This document shows positions 31,866 through 40,011 of a stretch of 64,000 nucleotides of DNA, one piece after another. The translations under genes were made by a program, and so were the position numbers. Source of the stretch: Chryseobacterium sp. MYb7 (GTDB lineage Bacteria; Bacteroidota; Bacteroidia; Flavobacteriales; Weeksellaceae); the NCBI RefSeq assembly GCF_002979455.1, contig NZ_PCOU01000003.1, forward strand, positions 1 through 64,000. The letters are read 5' to 3'. Each line of letters opens with the position of its first letter. Within the stretch, counting starts at the first letter, position 1. The notes below the pieces were generated by a model. That model did no database searches and was not told where the DNA came from. It saw nothing but the letters and a program-made list of their open reading frames with translations.

Positions 31866-32341
31866 TTACTTCTTATAATTAGATTACAATTTTACAAAAA
31901 ATATTACTTAAAAAATTTAGTATAAGTTTAAATAATGTTCGAAACCAGCGTCTATTTTTTTAGTCGCAGATCATTTGTTATAACTGATAGCCTAACAGTT
32001 TTCTAATCTGGTAAAAAAAGCGTTCAATCAATCTAAGATCTTCTGGACAGCTCTATTATGAGAACAAAAATGAAAGAGTAATTGTGACAGGAAAGACGAG
32101 AACTTATTCTGTGGGGTATTTTTGGATAGAATAAAAAATGTTATAAGGATACTATTTATAAAGTGATAATAATAAAAAGCCTCAAAATAACAATGATTGG
32201 CTTTACCTTGTTGATATTGTGGTAGAACCAATCATTAAATTATCAGAACAGTTGTGGCTAATTCAAGTTATTTACCAAACTTAAATTCACTAAACTTATT
32301 ACCCAATGATACTGTAATCTTATTACATATTCATCCTAGAA
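31866..32341. other. Intergenic region with coding-like remnant and hairpin
   Basis: Within this gap, 32046-32136 on the plus strand reads as a protein-like end (GQLYYENKNERVIVTGKTRT..., stop TAA) without any start. This suggests a gene remnant. A hairpin copy lies at 32192-32236. No intact gene is seen. Confidence 0.35.
32192..32236. repeat. Hairpin repeat, copy 1
   Basis: AATGATTGG (32192-32200) pairs with CCAATCATT (32228-32236), with inner TACC/GGTA pairing. It shares AATGATTGGCTTTACC and GGTAGAACCAATCATT with copy 2 at 32678-32716; only the loop differs in length. Confidence 0.7.
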
Positions 32342-32458
32342 TTATTTTATTTTCTTGTAAATTTTATATACAAAATAACCCAGCAATATTATGAAAATTA
32401 ATGCCAAAATTTGTATTGCAAATAAACTAAAGCTAAATTCACTAATCGTTTGTTCCAT
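32342..32458 (-). CDS. Small single-pass membrane protein, 38 residues
   Basis: A 38-codon ORF starting MEQTISEFSFSLFAIQILAL, a ~20-residue hydrophobic segment, then a basic tail (YKIYKKIK). This is a plausible N-out/C-in membrane peptide obeying the positive-inside rule. It lies alone in an AT-rich gap. Its coding status rests on topology only. Confidence 0.45.
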   Translation of the reverse strand: MEQTISEFSFSLFAIQILALIFIILLGYFVYKIYKKIK

Positions 32459-32523
32459 AATGTTATAAATTTATCAATAATTTGCACTTGTTAATAAAGC
32501 AGATCATTTTTTGATAGTGGGTA

Positions 32524-32628
32524 AATGTGGACGTATTTTGTACTACACAGAGCTGGTTTCCTGTTCTGGAATCTATGGCTCAGGAACTGTTCTTGAGCTA
32601 TTCTCAGGGGTATTTCGCCAAGCTTTAA
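32524..32628 (+). other. Coding-like fragment without a start
   Basis: One frame between a TAG and the TAA near 32628 reads VNVDVFCTTQSWFPVLESMA and onward to GYFAKL. It looks like a protein end, with no start codon context. It is probably a remnant of a lost gene, not a functional CDS. Confidence 0.25.
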
Positions 32629-32677
32629 GTCTGAATTATTGTGTCAGTATAAGTGCCTGAAAGTGTCTTGAAATCAA

Positions 32678-32716
32678 AATGATTGGCTTTACCAGTATAT
32701 GGTAGAACCAATCATT
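32678..32716. repeat. Hairpin repeat, copy 2 (likely terminator)
   Basis: Same arms as copy 1, with the T run (TTTTTTATTT) on the plus side and TTTTGATTTC on the minus side. It may terminate the lipoprotein gene at 32772-33218 on the minus strand. Confidence 0.65.
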
Positions 32717-32771
32717 TTTTATTTAGGTTAAAGACTTTTATATTATCTTAAAAGAAATTTGTAATTAAGTC

Positions 32772-33218
32772 TTATGGAATAGTTTCTATAGAAGATATTT
32801 TTAAATTTCCATTTTCTTTTTTTAATGTAACTATAGCAGATGCTCCTTCAAATTCTGTTTTTTTATTAGGGTTGACTGTTGAATATGATAAAACAAAATT
32901 AGTTCCTTGTTTAGTAAAAGTTGAATAAGAATTTTTCAATAATTTATAATCTAGTAACTTGATTACTTCTTGAAGATTATTTTGGACAAATTTTTTGTTT
33001 TCTATTATGTATTGATTATCATATCCATTTTCAATCTCACAAATACTGCACTGAATATTATTTGCAAATAAAGAATTTAGTGTTTCATCCTTTTTTAAAT
33101 ATAAAGAATCTAATTTTTTAATCAGTTGAATTGCTTCTTTCTTTTCCTCTAAATAATTTTCTTGAGATTGCACTCCACAAGAAGTCAGGATGATAAGAAT
33201 AAAAAATATCTTTTTCAT
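32772..33218 (-). CDS. Lipoprotein, candidate immunity protein to the Tae4-like toxin
   Basis: A 148-residue lipoprotein: signal MKKIFFILIILTSC with lipobox Cys14. The mature domain has two close Cys residues (QCSICEIENG) and a beta-rich end (AIVTLKKENGNLKISS). It starts 23 bp after the stop of the Tae4-like effector gene on the same strand, the usual effector-immunity order. Periplasmic/envelope location would suit protection against a peptidoglycan amidase. It is not clearly a member of the Tai4 family by eye, so the immunity role is inference from position. Confidence 0.6.
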   Translation of the reverse strand: MKKIFFILIILTSCGVQSQENYLEEKKEAIQLIKKLDSLYLKKDETLNSLFANNIQCSICEIENGYDNQYIIENKKFVQNNLQEVIKLLDYKLLKNSYSTFTKQGTNFVLSYSTVNPNKKTEFEGASAIVTLKKENGNLKISSIETIP

Positions 33219-33241
33219 TTTTTTTTATTTTTAAATTAACT

Positions 33242-34924
33242 TTAAGGTTTAAATTCCCAAATTCTGATTGATTTAATTCCACCAGGAACATTAGTAGCAT
33301 TTGCACCCCCAGGTATATGTCCATTTTGGATTAAATCAACATGTCCTGTATATCCAGCAGTAGTTGAATTATTATTAACAATAACATATATTCCAGTTTT
33401 ACCTTCCAAAAACTTTGCCACTTTATCAGGATTATTAGCATCTGTACCCTCTAATATATGAGTTGGATTTCCAAATGTTTTTGACATAAAATCTCCTGCC
33501 GTTTTTGCTTGTAAATAATAATATCTTGGTTGTCCATTTTCACGTGCACCCTGCCTGCTAAGTGAATTATTAGGTATATAAAATCCTAATCTGTTCATAG
33601 CTAATGAAAATCTTACTGTACATGCGTTTCTATATGGACCAGTATCCTGACCTGAACTATTATATAAATATTCAAGATTACCACCCACCATAGGGTAAAT
33701 TTGAGAAGCTGGCATTTGCTTGAAGTAACCTGCATAGCCTGGATAATCCAATTTTGGAAAAGCTCCAACAAACTGAGAATATGTTGGCATTTGCTTATTT
33801 TGGTAGTGTATAGTATTAAGAACATCATCAAGGTTATCAATAGGTTCTCCGTCAGCTCCTTCGGACTTGGTTAAAAACCAGTTCTCAAATTGACGCCAAG
33901 AAATGGTTGGATTATTTTGTTTGAATTGCAATGCCCATGTAATAAATTCTTCAGCTTCCGCACTTCCATAGTTAGCATCATAGTAAGTTTTAAAACCGTC
34001 ATAAAAATCAGCATTTGCAGTATCATTAATAATAGCCTTCAAATCTACTGGAAGTTTTTTAACGTAAAAAAAGAATCTACTAAGAGTTGGAATCGTAGGA
34101 GTTCCTGTATTATTTCCGCCTCCTACACCACCTCCAGTATTAACGCCACCTCCAGTATTGCCACCGTCTCCTGAAGTGATACCACCGCCTCCAGTACCAT
34201 CATCTCCCAAGGCTGTAGTTGCTGTACAGACTAGTGCAACTGTAGTAATGTGTAGAGCTGGATATCCTCCTTTATCTTTCCAGTTGCAATTTCCCCATTC
34301 ACTTTCATTATCTGCAGTATGTTCTCCTGCATAACAAGAGAAATACATATCTACCGTTTGATAAGAACAAGATTCTACAGTTCCCATACTATTAAAAACT
34401 CCCCCTCCATAGGTTCCTTTTGCAAGTTCCATCGCTGTACCTTTACCTTTAGTTTTCACAGCTTTTCCTGCAAGTAAATCCTTTTTTTCCTGTAGTGTAA
34501 AATTGTAAGTTACTAAAAGTTCTTTATAGGTTCCATCAGGTAGTGAAGATAATACTAAATTTTCAACGGGAGCATTTTCAGGAGCATTTTCTCTAACTAG
34601 ATTAAATGTATAGGTATGAGAATTTGAACCATATTCAATGTAAGTTACGTTGTCTGTGTCAATGGAGACTCCGTTTGCATAATCGACAGACTTGCCAAAT
34701 GCATTAGTTTTGATTTCTGTTAGATTCTCTTGTGCTTTTTTTAATTCAGTTTTAAGAACTAATTTATGTTTACTTTGTTCTAAACTAATTGTTTTAGATG
34801 TTGGTCTGAATTGACTACTGTTGTTATGAGTTTCTTGCTCTGTTAAGAGTTCGTTCCTACAAGAACATAACAAGACCATAATGGTTACTAAGGAAAGTAA
34901 CCTCGAAATAAATTTGTTTTTCAT
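33242..34924 (-). CDS. Lipoprotein with C-terminal Tae4-like peptidoglycan amidase domain
   Basis: 560 residues from ATG 34924. Residues 1-22 are a lipoprotein signal (VLLCSC, lipid Cys22). Residues ~75-240 form an unclassified module with several Cys pairs (VESCSYQ, YFSCYAG, GNCNW). Residues ~240-275 are a Gly/Thr linker, and ~280-400 are helical. Residues ~405-560 match the T6SS amidase effector Tae4 family: PYRNACTVRFSLAMNRLG (catalytic Cys435), PRYYYLQAK, and YTGHVDLI (catalytic His528, Asp530). Tae4 cleaves the gamma-D-glutamyl-mDAP bond. A lipoprotein signal on a Tae4 domain is unusual and points to envelope or surface delivery. A candidate immunity gene follows. Confidence 0.8.
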   Translation of the reverse strand: MKNKFISRLLSLVTIMVLLCSCRNELLTEQETHNNSSQFRPTSKTISLEQSKHKLVLKTELKKAQENLTEIKTNAFGKSVDYANGVSIDTDNVTYIEYGSNSHTYTFNLVRENAPENAPVENLVLSSLPDGTYKELLVTYNFTLQEKKDLLAGKAVKTKGKGTAMELAKGTYGGGVFNSMGTVESCSYQTVDMYFSCYAGEHTADNESEWGNCNWKDKGGYPALHITTVALVCTATTALGDDGTGGGGITSGDGGNTGGGVNTGGGVGGGNNTGTPTIPTLSRFFFYVKKLPVDLKAIINDTANADFYDGFKTYYDANYGSAEAEEFITWALQFKQNNPTISWRQFENWFLTKSEGADGEPIDNLDDVLNTIHYQNKQMPTYSQFVGAFPKLDYPGYAGYFKQMPASQIYPMVGGNLEYLYNSSGQDTGPYRNACTVRFSLAMNRLGFYIPNNSLSRQGARENGQPRYYYLQAKTAGDFMSKTFGNPTHILEGTDANNPDKVAKFLEGKTGIYVIVNNNSTTAGYTGHVDLIQNGHIPGGANATNVPGGIKSIRIWEFKP

Positions 34925-35033
34925 TTTATGTATAAAATTAAAAATTTGTATTTTTTCCAAGCGTAAATATATAAAATCATTAAATCTCTATCATGTTGGA
35001 TATATTTTTTTGTTTTTATTCTTTACTGTATTG

Positions 35034-35060
35034 CAAATGTATATCTGCAAAGCGACAAAA
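35034..35060 (-). promoter_or_regulatory. Putative promoter of the Tae4-like lipoprotein operon
   Basis: On the minus strand TTTTG (35060-35056) precedes TACATTTG (35041-35034) by 14 nt, slightly short of the usual spacing. The leader would be about 105 nt. Confidence 0.45.
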
Positions 35061-35148
35061 TAACGCTGTCTATCCTGAATCAATCCTTGTTTTCATAATT
35101 GTATATTTTTTGTTAAACAAAGTTTACCATTGATTATCAGAAGAAAGC

Positions 35149-35568
35149 TTAAACTATCATCGCTATTATTTTTTTTCTGTAAATTATATCATACAGAGAG
35201 TGCTGATCATAATATCGTTTCTCATAATTTTTTAAAACATCTGAAAAGATCTTCTTGATATCAACATTTATTATTTTAACCTCTTCAATATCTTTATATA
35301 ATGGTTTTAATTTTATAATTGAATTATAATTGCCCAATTTTTCCGTTTGATAACCTGAGGCTGAAACTTCCAAATTGTTTGAATTTTCAGGTAACAAAAT
35401 GAAACCGTCATCATTGCTATATAACACCGTGTTTGATAAAATAATTCTTGCGTGTGGAACCGGATTACCGCTTTCTGAATCTACAATTTTTAACTTCAAA
35501 GATTGTGCATGAAAAAATCCTAAAATTAAAAAGAGAAGAAGAATAGTGTAGAATTTTGCTTGTGTCAT
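35149..35568 (-). pseudogene. Truncated carboxypeptidase-regulatory-like (CarbopepD_reg_2) protein
   Basis: From ATG 35568 it has a signal peptide (FLILGFFHAQ), then a regulatory-like beta domain (SLKLKIVDSESGNPVPHARI ... LKLKPLYKDIEEVKI). It runs into the conserved linker DVLKNYEKRYYDQHSLYDIIYR, where the frame ends after IIAMIV. Relatives continue for a few hundred residues beyond this linker. The abrupt end in a conserved motif suggests truncation; no continuation is found downstream. The 139-residue product may still be made but is probably nonfunctional. Confidence 0.6.
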
Positions 35569-35817
35569 GTTTACTCGTTTCGATTGCAAACATACACCGT
35601 TATAATCAGGAACAAAAAAACTTAAATATAGATTTATAAATTTATAGATTTGATATATAAATCTATACCTTATAATGGCTATAATTCATTAAAACCAGCT
35701 AACAAAATATCAGCCATTACATTGATTTTCAATTAAATAAAAATAAAAACACATGATATCAATAAATGAATGTCATTTACAAGAAAAAAGAAACTTTTAA
35801 AAGATAAAAATGATGAG

Positions 35818-37524
35818 TTATTCCTGAGATTGATCAATTTCTTTGATATAAGTACTCAAAATGGTTCCTGTTTTTTTTCGGAAAGCTGAAGCAAAAGCCT
35901 GCTTATTATTGTAACCTAATTCTTCGGCAACAACAATTAACTTATAAGAACGGAATTTTTTATCCTGTACTAATCTTTTCAAAGCATAGTCTATTCGAAG
36001 ATCATTGAGATAAGAAGCAAAGTTCTTTTCTTTATAAGTATTCACCACATCGGATAAGTATGCAGAATTTGTTTTAAAATCTTTTGCAAGGCTGCTTAAA
36101 GTAATTCCTTTTTGTAAAAACAATTCGTTGTTCTCAAATCGTTCTAATTCCTTCAGAATTTTTTGTACAGTATTCTCTGAAATATTTCTAATGACAGATT
36201 TCTCAATTTTAGAAGGAATAAAATCTTTTCTTTCTTCTTTTTCCTCTATTTCTGATTTCTTTTCATGAATAGATTTTATTAAGTCCTGCGCTATTTTCCG
36301 ATATTTCTTTTCTGATTTTTTAGATTTATAAAAGAAAAAACCTACAGCAATGAGCGCCAGCAGTAAAATACCTAAACCGGAAAACAAAAAATATTTCTTT
36401 TTTTCTAAATCGTTAATAATATTTTCTTTTTCTTTTAAGAGTTTTGGGGCATCATATTTTCTTGGCAATTCTCGCGAGATGTATTTAAACTGAGCATAAA
36501 GAATCTTATCAACAGCCAGGAATCTTTCAATATAATAAAGCTGTTTTTCCTTGTCTTTTTTCTCTTTGAAATAATCTACAAGATAAGTGTAAACATCCCG
36601 AAGTTCAGGAAAAGTATTATTCGTTTTTTGAATAATAGAATCAATTTTAATAAAATTCTCTGCAGCTTTATCTTTTTCATTTGATTTTAAATATGATTCT
36701 CCTAAGTATAACATAGTATAATTAGCGTCAAAATCAAGATTGTTCTTTAAAAAATATTTCTTACAGGTTTCTAAATCTGCTATAGCATTGGGGTAATTTT
36801 TAGTTTCAAAATTATATCTGCCCAACAAGATTAAATACTTGTTATATCTTATTTTTGCCTTATTTTTTGTAGCATCATTTAATCCATCTTTTATTAATTT
36901 TAATGCTTTATCATACTCATAAATGTCAATATATGCATCTGCCAAACTTATTTGGATGTGTTCAATATCCTGGGGAGTTAAAAATTCAGGATGTCCGTAA
37001 TAGTATTCCAGAACCTTTACGGTCTCTTTATGTTTTCCTATATATCCATTGAGATAAGCAATTTGAAGATCAGCGATAGCAATCTGTCGTTTGTTGTTCT
37101 TTTCCTTCGCATGGCTTAAAGCGATTACAAAATTATCCAACGCTAACTTTTCGTTATCATAATCAAAATACAGTTTGCCTCTTAGCAGATAGATACGGGC
37201 AGGATATCTATCATCATGCAGTCTATGACTAATGGATTCTAAACTATCTATGTATTTTAGGGAGGCAGCTAAGTTCTGATTATACTGCATGAATACATAC
37301 CCTTCAGCAATATTATTGATGATCATTTCTTTCTTTGCCTTTTTCAAGTAGTATCCAGCAATGATTTTAGACTCTTTAATTTTATTATTGTCCTTGTAAT
37401 TGTAGAATTTTTCTTCTAATTCTAAATAGTTATATTGAGACAAAGTATCAATTAAAACTTTATTTTGAGAATAATATTGATTGTATGCTAATAAAAGAAA
37501 GAAAAAATATTTTAGGCTTTTCAT
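35818..37524 (-). CDS. TPR-containing membrane regulator with C-terminal AraC helix-turn-helix
   Basis: A 568-residue protein: an N-terminal signal/hydrophobic segment (SLKYFFFLLLAYNQYYS), then about 8-9 TPR-like helical repeats (residues ~60-340), one TM helix (YFLFSGLGILLLALIAVGFFF, ~378-398), a charged coiled coil, and an AraC DNA-binding domain (LSSLAKDFKTNSAYLSDVV ... VVAEELGYNNKQAFASAFRKKTG). This topology puts the TPR sensor outside and the DNA-binding domain in the cytoplasm. Such regulators are frequent in Flavobacteriia. It is divergent from the prolyl oligopeptidase gene, a possible target. Confidence 0.85.
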   Translation of the reverse strand: MKSLKYFFFLLLAYNQYYSQNKVLIDTLSQYNYLELEEKFYNYKDNNKIKESKIIAGYYLKKAKKEMIINNIAEGYVFMQYNQNLAASLKYIDSLESISHRLHDDRYPARIYLLRGKLYFDYDNEKLALDNFVIALSHAKEKNNKRQIAIADLQIAYLNGYIGKHKETVKVLEYYYGHPEFLTPQDIEHIQISLADAYIDIYEYDKALKLIKDGLNDATKNKAKIRYNKYLILLGRYNFETKNYPNAIADLETCKKYFLKNNLDFDANYTMLYLGESYLKSNEKDKAAENFIKIDSIIQKTNNTFPELRDVYTYLVDYFKEKKDKEKQLYYIERFLAVDKILYAQFKYISRELPRKYDAPKLLKEKENIINDLEKKKYFLFSGLGILLLALIAVGFFFYKSKKSEKKYRKIAQDLIKSIHEKKSEIEEKEERKDFIPSKIEKSVIRNISENTVQKILKELERFENNELFLQKGITLSSLAKDFKTNSAYLSDVVNTYKEKNFASYLNDLRIDYALKRLVQDKKFRSYKLIVVAEELGYNNKQAFASAFRKKTGTILSTYIKEIDQSQE

Positions 37525-37632
37525 AAACTAAAGTATGCGGTACAAAAATATCCATTTTATTGATCACAAGTAATATAATAAAAACTAATTTTACTATTCT
37601 TAGGTGCACAAAAAACAAATTTAACTCTTTCT

Positions 37633-39759
37633 GTGCCTGCTATTGATCATTATTTTGGCACCCAAATTACTGATGATTACAGAAATCTAGAAAATTTAAA
37701 GGACTCTGCAACTGCTCGATGGATGAAATCGCAGACAGATTACGCCAGTTTTTTGATTAATAAAATCCCTAATAGAGATTATTACCTTAAAAAACGTTTA
37801 GAATTTGACAAAAGGCAGGGGTATTCAGTATCTGATTTAGAAATAACTGATAATGATAAATATTTCTATTTGAAAAAAGGTTCTGAAGAGAGAACTGCAA
37901 AAGTTTACTATCGAAATGGTTTTAATGGGACGGAACAGTTACTGTATGATCCTGATAGTTTCATATCCTCTTTTAAAGATTCCTCAAATAAATCTAAACA
38001 TCAATTTTTAGTCAATCTATTAAGTCCCAGCTGGGATGGAAGCAGATTGGCTGTTTCATTAACTGAAGATGGCAAAGAAATCTCTCAGGTTATTGTAATA
38101 GATGTAGAAAATAAATATGTTCATCCGGAAGTTGTGACTAACACCAATCCGTCCAGCATTGGGGGTATTAAATGGTTACAGGATAATTCAGGATTTTTTT
38201 ATGTTTATTATCCTGTCATTGACAGTAACTCTAAAGATTATGTAAAAAATGTTCAAACAATTTTATATAAAATCGGTGAAAATCCAAAAAAGTTAAATAA
38301 TGTATTTTCCAGATCTAATAATCCTAATCTAAATATAGAGGAAAATACATACCCGGCTATTATGGCATTTAATGCCGATGACAAGTATTATGTAGGAAAT
38401 CTGGTAGATTCAGAAGACTTTAGGAGAACGTTTATTATCAGGAAAGAAGACTTATTAAACGGTAAAAAGACCTGGAAACCTTTGTATACTAAAGAAGATA
38501 AAATACCATCTATGCGGTTAGCTGGAGATGATATCTATTTTTTATCCGGCTATAATAATACTTTGAATTACAAACTCTGTAAGACCAGCGCTAAGAATCC
38601 AAATTTCAAAAATCCGCAAATATTGGTGCCTGAAATGGCAGATGAAGTGATTACAGGATATGCTGTAACGAAAGATGGAATATATTATACAAGAACAAAA
38701 AACGGGGTAGAAGCAAAATTATATTTGTATAAAGATGGAAAAGAACACAATATAAAAACCCCATTTGTATCCGGAAATATATATCTGGAAGCGAAAGGAA
38801 AAGATTTTTCGGATATATGGATGAGTTGTTCAGGCTGGGCCAATGATGAGCAAAGATTTAAATATGACCTTCAAAAGAGTGAATTTACCCCAGAAAATAT
38901 TGCGCCGATCATTGATTATCCAGAATTCAAAGATATTGTAGTTGAGGAAATTACGGTAAAGTCTTACGATGACGTAGAGGTTCCATTATCTTTAATTTAC
39001 AATAAAAACATTAAAAGGAATGGAGAGATTCCAATTCTTATGAATGGGTATGGTGCTTATGCTGAATCCTATTTTCCATACTTTTCTATCAGTTACCTAT
39101 TGTGGGCAAACCAAGGGGGAATTGTTGCTGTTCCGCATGTAAGAGGTGGTGGAGAAAAAGGAGAACAATGGCATATTGATGGACAAAAATCTAAAAAATC
39201 AAATTCATGGAAAGACTTGATTGCCTGTACCGAATACTTAATTAATAAAAATTATACATCACCAAAGAAAGTAGCCATCCTAGGAGGAAGCGCAGGCGGA
39301 ATATTAATGGGAAGAGCAATGACCGAAAGGCCAGACCTTTTTGGTGCGGTAATTATAGAATCAGGAGTTCTAAATACTTTGAGAAATGAGCTTGGAGGCG
39401 TAGGGAAATCTGCGGCTCAAGAATATGGTAATCTAAATAATTCTACTGATTTTAAAGGGCTATTGGAAATGGATGCATACCATCACATTAAAAAAGGAAT
39501 AAAATATCCTGCAACTCTTATCACATCAGGGATTAATGATCCCAGGGTAGCACCTTGGATCCCTGCAAAATTTGTTGCCAAATTGTTAGCGAATAATTCT
39601 TCCAATAATCCTATTTTGTTGAAAATAGATTATGCTGGAGGCCACGGAGGGGATATACCAACAATACAGCGATATGCTAATATTGGAGATATTTTTGCGT
39701 TTGCGTTATGGCAGTTAGGAGTACCAGATTACCAGCCAACCGGAGATATTACTAAATAA
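37633..39759 (+). CDS. Prolyl oligopeptidase family serine peptidase (S9A), start codon damaged
   Basis: The 708 residues from GTG 37633 cover the whole enzyme: beta-propeller (~70-410) and hydrolase domain with MNGYGAYAESYFPYFS, VPHVRGGGEKGEQWH, nucleophile GGSAGGILMG (Ser), TSGINDPRVAPW (Asp) and DYAGGHGGD (His). It cleaves after proline in short peptides, presumably in the periplasm. The frame stays open upstream to 37582 and encodes a signal-peptide-like KLILLFLGAQ, but no ATG, GTG or TTG precedes it. So either the start has been lost by mutation, a rare start such as ATT 37588 is used, or a leaderless cytoplasmic form is made from GTG. Confidence 0.85.
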   Translation: MPAIDHYFGTQITDDYRNLENLKDSATARWMKSQTDYASFLINKIPNRDYYLKKRLEFDKRQGYSVSDLEITDNDKYFYLKKGSEERTAKVYYRNGFNGTEQLLYDPDSFISSFKDSSNKSKHQFLVNLLSPSWDGSRLAVSLTEDGKEISQVIVIDVENKYVHPEVVTNTNPSSIGGIKWLQDNSGFFYVYYPVIDSNSKDYVKNVQTILYKIGENPKKLNNVFSRSNNPNLNIEENTYPAIMAFNADDKYYVGNLVDSEDFRRTFIIRKEDLLNGKKTWKPLYTKEDKIPSMRLAGDDIYFLSGYNNTLNYKLCKTSAKNPNFKNPQILVPEMADEVITGYAVTKDGIYYTRTKNGVEAKLYLYKDGKEHNIKTPFVSGNIYLEAKGKDFSDIWMSCSGWANDEQRFKYDLQKSEFTPENIAPIIDYPEFKDIVVEEITVKSYDDVEVPLSLIYNKNIKRNGEIPILMNGYGAYAESYFPYFSISYLLWANQGGIVAVPHVRGGGEKGEQWHIDGQKSKKSNSWKDLIACTEYLINKNYTSPKKVAILGGSAGGILMGRAMTERPDLFGAVIIESGVLNTLRNELGGVGKSAAQEYGNLNNSTDFKGLLEMDAYHHIKKGIKYPATLITSGINDPRVAPWIPAKFVAKLLANNSSNNPILLKIDYAGGHGGDIPTIQRYANIGDIFAFALWQLGVPDYQPTGDITK

Positions 39760-39947
39760 AATTAACACCTTAATTTATTTTCCGCGTTTTCTTCTATGCA
39801 AAAAATGTAATCAGTACACTTTTTTTGTGTCCTTCATATACAATTTAATTTTGTAATTCTCTTGTTCTATTGAAAGTTGACCATTATGTCGGTACCAATA
39901 GCTCATTACAAACACCAAAATAAAATAAGAGAGAATATCAAAAATGA

Positions 39948-39979
39948 AAAACCCCATAAACATTTGTTTATGGGGTTTT
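39948..39979. terminator. Bidirectional terminator between peptidase and dnaK
   Basis: The 14-bp stem AAAACCCCATAAAC/GTTTATGGGGTTTT with an ATTT loop, flanked by A- and T-rich DNA. Confidence 0.9.
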
Positions 39980-40011
39980 CTATATTTTATTAATTATTAT
40001 TAATCAAATAA

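Noticed and set aside
32028..32231. 67-codon minus-strand ORF
   Set aside because: It begins inside hairpin copy 1 and runs antisense to the coding-like remnant; no family resemblance.
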